Source: Pomacea canaliculata (taxonomy: Eukaryota; Mollusca; Gastropoda; Architaenioglossa; Ampullariidae). Taken from it: 64,000 nt of DNA. Shown one piece after another: positions 63,101 through 64,000 of the stretch; position 1 is the stretch's first letter; each line of letters starts with the position of its first letter. The notes beneath the pieces were generated by a model that did no database searches, had not been told where the DNA came from, and saw only the letters and a program-made list of their open reading frames with translations. The stretch is from positions 15,789,100-15,853,099 of the forward strand of contig NC_037592.1 of assembly GCF_003073045.1 (NCBI RefSeq), read 5' to 3'. A program made the translations under genes and the position numbers.

Positions 63101-63863
63101 ATATATATAGTAAGAGATACAATATTGTACTGGCCTAAAAAACTGGATACAAATCTGAGTATTATTATAAATTTTATATTCTACCTCTGCCAGTGTTACA
63201 TCCTCAATCTTTAGTGAGAATGGCATACCTGTTTTGGCTTGTCTTTCACTGCCAGCCAGGTCAACGAGGTTGAGTTTTCCCACACGAATATGTTCCTTTC
63301 CCTCTTCATCATTTGTGATCATTTCCATGTGGATGGAGAAGATGGAGTGGCTGCGGCTGGAGTCAGCATTCATAAGTGTGGCACCAGTTGCTCGGTTACT
63401 CCAACCCTGATTCATGACTCGTTCACATTCTTTCACATTATGCACTGGATGCATGGAGAGACCTAAGATACACAAATTATGTTCTGCATGCAGATTTTTC
63501 TTTGTCTTTCTAGTTACCACTCAGTCTAAGATTTTAAAGAAAAAAATATAGTTTTTGTAAACAACAGAAAAAATACCTTAAAATCAAATTTTTATTTTTA
63601 GCATTACTTTACTTTTTAAGCAACCTTTAGTTGCAAACTCTATTATTATTGTAGTTGCTGTTATTGTTTTAAAAAATAGTTTAGAAGACCCACCAGCTAC
63701 ATAAACACCCTTTTCTGGATGCTCCTTTAGTTCCAGCTTTGCCTTAACATCCTTGCCTAATAGGTCTCGGATTTCCTCATTGTAGATCTCAAGGTACGAA
63801 GCATGGATGAGAAATTTACAGATTTCTGACACACTTACTGTTTCAAATATATGATCAAATGCT
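48111..63863 (-). CDS. KIF17: Kinesin-2 family motor KIF17 (OSM-3), 5' end outside the window
   Basis: Sixteen minus-strand exons in consistent phase: 63863-63694, 63462-63229, 61924-61785, 61564-61312, 58976-58885, 58735-58576, 55886-55845, 54450-54289, 53311-53250, 52909-52785, 52501-52383, 51239-51133, 50607-50346, 49248-49127, 48760-48667 and 48325-48111. They encode about 785 residues. Motor landmarks: [29 protein letters not shown], the switch I block [11 protein letters not shown], the switch II block [13 protein letters not shown], and [11 protein letters not shown]-type and [17 protein letters not shown] blocks. The coiled-coil and tail follow human KIF17 closely: [65 protein letters not shown]. 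The end, [20 protein letters not shown] then TSEPF, mirrors the human tail, whose basic cluster acts as NLS and ciliary targeting signal. KIF17 is a homodimeric plus-end motor for ciliary and dendritic transport. The P-loop exons lie beyond 64000. The donor of exon 61564-61312 has an alternative six bases earlier. Confidence 0.96.
51330..51700 (+). mobile_element. LINE C-terminal fragment in a KIF17 intron (CR1/L2-like)
   Basis: Frames on the + strand contain [13 protein letters not shown] followed by degenerate sequence and [14 protein letters not shown]. This is the usual end of CR1/L2-like ORF2 proteins (consensus HWLPI, then the S-rich RSLRSS region). It is frame-broken and 5'-truncated, antisense to KIF17. 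Confidence 0.6.
55016..55242. repeat. Dispersed repeat of about 225 bases, copy 1
   Basis: Aligns end to end with 62782-63006, clearly similar by eye with small indels (both carry GGAATTTATGACA, CCCTCTAAAATGTAGGAAA and end in an ACACACACAAT tract). No coding sequence, no clear terminal inverted repeats, family not recognised. Confidence 0.7.
57080..58230 (+). mobile_element. Non-LTR retrotransposon (LINE) remnant, RT domain to 3' end
   Basis: The first part reads [34 protein letters not shown] and [12 protein letters not shown]. This is the RT palm and thumb region of a common invertebrate LINE, with the catalytic FADD changed to FADK. After a SINE insertion, the reading resumes with [20 protein letters not shown] and degenerate C-terminal sequence. 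The 5' end is missing; the 3' part matches the copy at 43705-44037. It is decayed and inactive, sitting antisense within a KIF17 intron. Confidence 0.8.
57522..57716 (-). repeat. tRNA-derived SINE, copy 2 of family B, inserted in a LINE
   Basis: On the minus strand the head reads GCGGTCCGGTGGCGCAACGG and then TTAGCGCC, a clear tRNA A-box region. A B-box-like GAGTTCATTTC, the shared core, and a C-run tail (G-run 57524-57537 on +) follow. The 11-base direct repeat ATGCAGGGTCT flanks it at 57511-57521 and 57717-57727 and is its target-site duplication. The SINE is therefore younger than the surrounding LINE. Confidence 0.85.
60404..60994 (-). mobile_element. Internally deleted pogo/Tigger-like DNA transposon
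   Basis: The 591-base element is flanked by TA on both sides (60402-60403 and 60995-60996), the Tc1/mariner duplication. Its ends are imperfect inverted repeats (CTGTCACGCCTTGGG and, inverted, CAGTCATGCCTCAGG). The minus strand encodes transposase pieces, [26 protein letters not shown], then [20 protein letters not shown] and [11 protein letters not shown], as in Tigger/jerky-type DDE transposases. The block between the last two groups, which should hold the first catalytic Asp (CDETGLFW type), is missing. The N-terminal DNA-binding half is also gone. It is a non-autonomous relic in a KIF17 intron. Confidence 0.85.
62404..62805 (-). mobile_element. LINE reverse-transcriptase fragment (CR1/L2-like)
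   Basis: A 133-codon open frame on the minus strand reads [20 protein letters not shown], then [20 protein letters not shown], and [16 protein letters not shown]. These are standard RT thumb motifs of CR1/L2-like LINEs (consensus DYCNSLLAGIP). The frame is intact over this stretch, but both ends are cut and it lies within KIF17 sense-strand intron sequence. It is a truncated copy, not a host gene. Confidence 0.75.
62782..63006. repeat. Dispersed repeat of about 225 bases, copy 2
   Basis: Partner of 55016-55242. It abuts the LINE fragment at 62404-62805, overlapping its first codons. The two may therefore belong to one composite insertion, or the repeat may have landed next to the LINE. Confidence 0.65.
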
Positions 63864-64000
63864 CTGCAAGCATAAAGGAAACAATCTAGTATGCTTTGAT
63901 ATTTATTTTACAAACTAGACTATATATATATATCACCTAGCAAAATGTTAATGTATTTATACAAGCACTTCAAAGACATATTTTTCATTACTGTTTTGAT

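Noticed and set aside
1-64000. CRISPR arrays, operons, or a novel multi-gene defence-like system
   Set aside because: The sequence is spliced eukaryotic DNA. The tandem repeats are simple microsatellites without spacers, and all neighbouring genes belong to unrelated known pathways.

Overview
The window is animal nuclear DNA. It is AT-rich, with spliced genes using GT-AG introns, long introns and intergenic stretches, many microsatellites, tRNA-derived SINEs, LINE fragments and small DNA transposons. The protein set (RPS10, EDEM2, TMEM101, an ISX-like paired-class homeobox gene, a CFAP97D-type ciliary protein, KIF17) is bilaterian. Repeat style and protein divergence point to a lophotrochozoan, most likely a gastropod mollusc. 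That placement is inference, since no search could be run.

Layout. 303-752 (+): last two coding exons of an ABCG half-transporter. 1161-3654 (-): RPS10, five coding exons, tail-to-tail with ABCG and head-to-head with EDEM2. 4197-13252 (+): EDEM2, ten exons. 15333-16834 (-): TMEM101, three exons. 16835-28156: about 11 kb without a convincing gene, holding one SINE, microsatellites and the proximal promoter of the next gene. 28157-35933 (+): ISX-like homeobox gene, five exons in matching phase. 37026-37218: a hAT-type MITE with a perfect 8-bp target duplication. 38387-44760 (-): CFAP97D1-like gene, with a duplicated alternative first coding exon at 45647-45809. 45.2-48.1 kb: SINE and LINE debris. 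48111-63863 (-): KIF17, sixteen exons from mid-motor to the stop codon; its 5' end lies beyond the window. KIF17 introns carry LINE, SINE and pogo/Tigger remnants.

Functionally this is an ordinary mixed neighbourhood: translation (RPS10), ER-associated degradation (EDEM2), membrane proteins (ABCG, TMEM101), a developmental transcription factor, and two genes of cilia (CFAP97D-like, KIF17). The two ciliary genes lie next to each other on the same strand. There is no sign of a new multi-gene system.

The main oddities are these. Single-base frame breaks occur in otherwise conserved coding exons of ABCG and EDEM2, and probably in the CFAP97D-like gene; uncorrected assembly indels are the simplest reading. 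CFAP97D-like has a duplicated first exon with the same splice phase. EDEM2 has a long lineage-specific C-terminal tail. A SINE sits inside a LINE with its target duplication intact. A small pogo-like element is bounded by TA duplications.
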